Of a stretch of 22,645 nt of DNA, positions 21,325 through 22,645 are shown one piece after another; positions within the stretch are counted from its first letter, which is position 1, and each line of letters opens with the position of its first letter. The position numbers and the translations under genes were made by a program. This DNA is from a virus. The stretch is from positions 1-22,645 of IMG/VR virus record IMGVR_UViG_3300005827_000098, one strand, 5' to 3'. The notes below the pieces were generated by a model. The model did not search any database, was not told the DNA's origin, and worked only from the letters and a program-made list of their open reading frames with translations.

Positions 21325-22645
21325 AGATGTTGACAGCGGTGAAGTTGTTGTTTTCAAGAATGTCCACGAAGATCCGCAGCCACTTCGTGACCACCTCAAT
21401 ACAGTTGATGTCATTGTCGGGCACAACCTTGTGGGTTTTGATCTTGGTGTTCTCAGGCATTTTCTGGGGATTGACTGGCCTCTCGATCGCATTCTTGATA
21501 CACTTGTTATTTCTCGACTCCTAGACTACCGACGTGAAGGTGGTCATAGCCTAGACAACCTAGGCAAAGCACTAGGCTATAAGAAAAGCCTCTTCAATGA
21601 CTTCAGCCAATGGTCTGAAGCCCTCCAAACACGGTGCATCATTGACACCGAGATCAGCCTCAAGGTTTACAACGAACAGAAAGCCTACATCTATAGCAAG
21701 AAGTGGGCTCCTATTATCCAGATGGAGACTTTTATCCAGGGCTTCTGCCAGGATATGTCTACCGACGGATTTCATTTCGATATTGACACGGCCACGGAAC
21801 TCTGCGAGACGCTAGAGCCTGTAGTAGCGCAGCTTGAGGAGGACTTGAGAACGGCCTTCATACCGTGGCCTGTCTTCGTCAGGGAGATCAACCCGCGGGC
21901 CACTAAGTCTGGGGCACTGCACTCCCAAGACTTTAAATGGATGAAAGAAGAAGTCAAAGACTTGACTGGCTTCTCTCCAGGTGCGCCCTTCTCCCTGATC
22001 GAATTTCCCCAGTTCAACCCACGCTCTAGTAAGCAGCGAGTTGAACGACTGAACGAAGCCGGATGGCGTCCAATCAATAAGACGAAAGCGCACATAGAAG
22101 CTGAACGAGCAAAAGATGTAGACAAGATCAGGTATTATCGAACTTGGGGTTGGAAGGTAGACGAGGAAAATCTTGCCACCCTTCCAGAAACTGCCCCTCC
22201 AGCTGCTCAGATGTTGTCCAAATTCCTCCTCTTGTCCAACCGACTTAAGGTGTTGCAGGAGTGGATCAACATCTACAATCCAGAGACAGGTCGTATCCAC
22301 GGGACGTTCACGGGTATCGGGTCATGGACCCACCGAATGGCGCATTCCGCACCTAATATGGCTAACGTACCTGCTTTGGTTAACAGACACGGCAAGCCGC
22401 AACCATACGGAGCTGAGTTCCGATCCCTCTGGACGGTACCCCAGGGTAAGATACTCATCGGATGTGACGCTGAGGGTATTCAGCTTCGTCTGTTTGCACA
22501 TTTCTGTAATGATTCCAAGCTCATAGAAGCAATCGTTAACGGAAAGAAAGAGGATAAATCTGACATCCACTCCTTGAATCAGGCCATCCTCGGCACTATA
22601 TGTAATACTAGAGAGGTAGCAAAGACCTACATCTACGCCCTATTG
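21221..22645 (+). CDS. DNA polymerase, family A (T7-like), 3' end outside the window
   Basis: The first 475 codons are present. Residues 1-150 form a 3'-5' exonuclease: VVLDCETNAL (Exo I, D17 and E19), VGHNLVGFDLGVL (Exo II, N69 and D74) and the Exo III region with D142. In Exo III the usual Tyr four residues before Asp is Arg138. The polymerase part has THRMAHSAPNMANVP and motif A IGCDAEGIQLRLFAHF with D416. Motif B begins (R464, K468) as the window ends. The start is ATG 21221 (GAGG three bases upstream) or GTG 21242; either overlaps the gene before by about 80-100 bases. It should copy the phage genome with the primase-helicase. Confidence 0.93.
   Translation, partial: MQTLTNTVKKNKTVVLDCETNALTGYEKFWVAVSRDVDSGEVVVFKNVHEDPQPLRDHLNTVDVIVGHNLVGFDLGVLRHFLGIDWPLDRILDTLVISRLLDYRREGGHSLDNLGKALGYKKSLFNDFSQWSEALQTRCIIDTEISLKVYNEQKAYIYSKKWAPIIQMETFIQGFCQDMSTDGFHFDIDTATELCETLEPVVAQLEEDLRTAFIPWPVFVREINPRATKSGALHSQDFKWMKEEVKDLTGFSPGAPFSLIEFPQFNPRSSKQRVERLNEAGWRPINKTKAHIEAERAKDVDKIRYYRTWGWKVDEENLATLPETAPPAAQMLSKFLLLSNRLKVLQEWINIYNPETGRIHGTFTGIGSWTHRMAHSAPNMANVPALVNRHGKPQPYGAEFRSLWTVPQGKILIGCDAEGIQLRLFAHFCNDSKLIEAIVNGKKEDKSDIHSLNQAILGTICNTREVAKTYIYALL

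Overview
The window is part of a double-stranded DNA tailed-phage genome (Caudoviricetes). It holds a head-and-packaging block (large and small terminase, portal, scaffold, HK97-fold major capsid protein), a T7-type primase-helicase and a family A DNA polymerase. It has no integrase, repressor, rRNA, tRNA or CRISPR. The gene set, with a COOH-NH2 ligase of the type named after phage phiEco32, suggests a podovirus-like virulent phage of a Gram-negative host. The host and the virion shape cannot be read from this segment.

There are two divergent blocks around a gene-free centre. Positions 1-6989 are read leftward: small terminase, two small basic proteins, large terminase, a small basic protein, portal, a small protein, scaffold, major capsid protein, and the start of a further gene that leaves the window. 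Most junctions are one-base TAATG overlaps, so translation is probably coupled.

Positions 6990-8031 (about 1 kb) hold no gene. They contain a sigma70-like leftward promoter and a diverged inverted duplication of about 185-200 nt per arm (7543-7726 against 7768-7966).

Positions 8032-22645 are read rightward. First come short cassettes: a SLOG-family protein, a DUF4326 protein, a NADAR-like protein and several unknowns. A run of small genes follows, then a compact biosynthetic operon (13054-19231) with a class I glutamine amidotransferase, a class II glutamine amidotransferase, an ATP-grasp ligase, a COOH-NH2 ligase type 2, an unknown protein and a large amidoligase. Replication genes follow: a zinc-ribbon protein, primase-helicase, a small unknown and DNA polymerase, which is cut by the window end inside motif B.

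Four things stand out. The 9-mer TCCTATCAT occurs ten times, all on the + strand between 7739 and 16875, both at start codons and inside genes. The inverted duplication lies between the divergent operons. The amidoligase operon probably forms amide or peptide bonds on an unknown substrate. The SLOG/DUF4326/NADAR-like trio suggests ADP-ribose or nucleotide chemistry, possibly counter-defence. All family calls were made by reading motifs; no database search was run.
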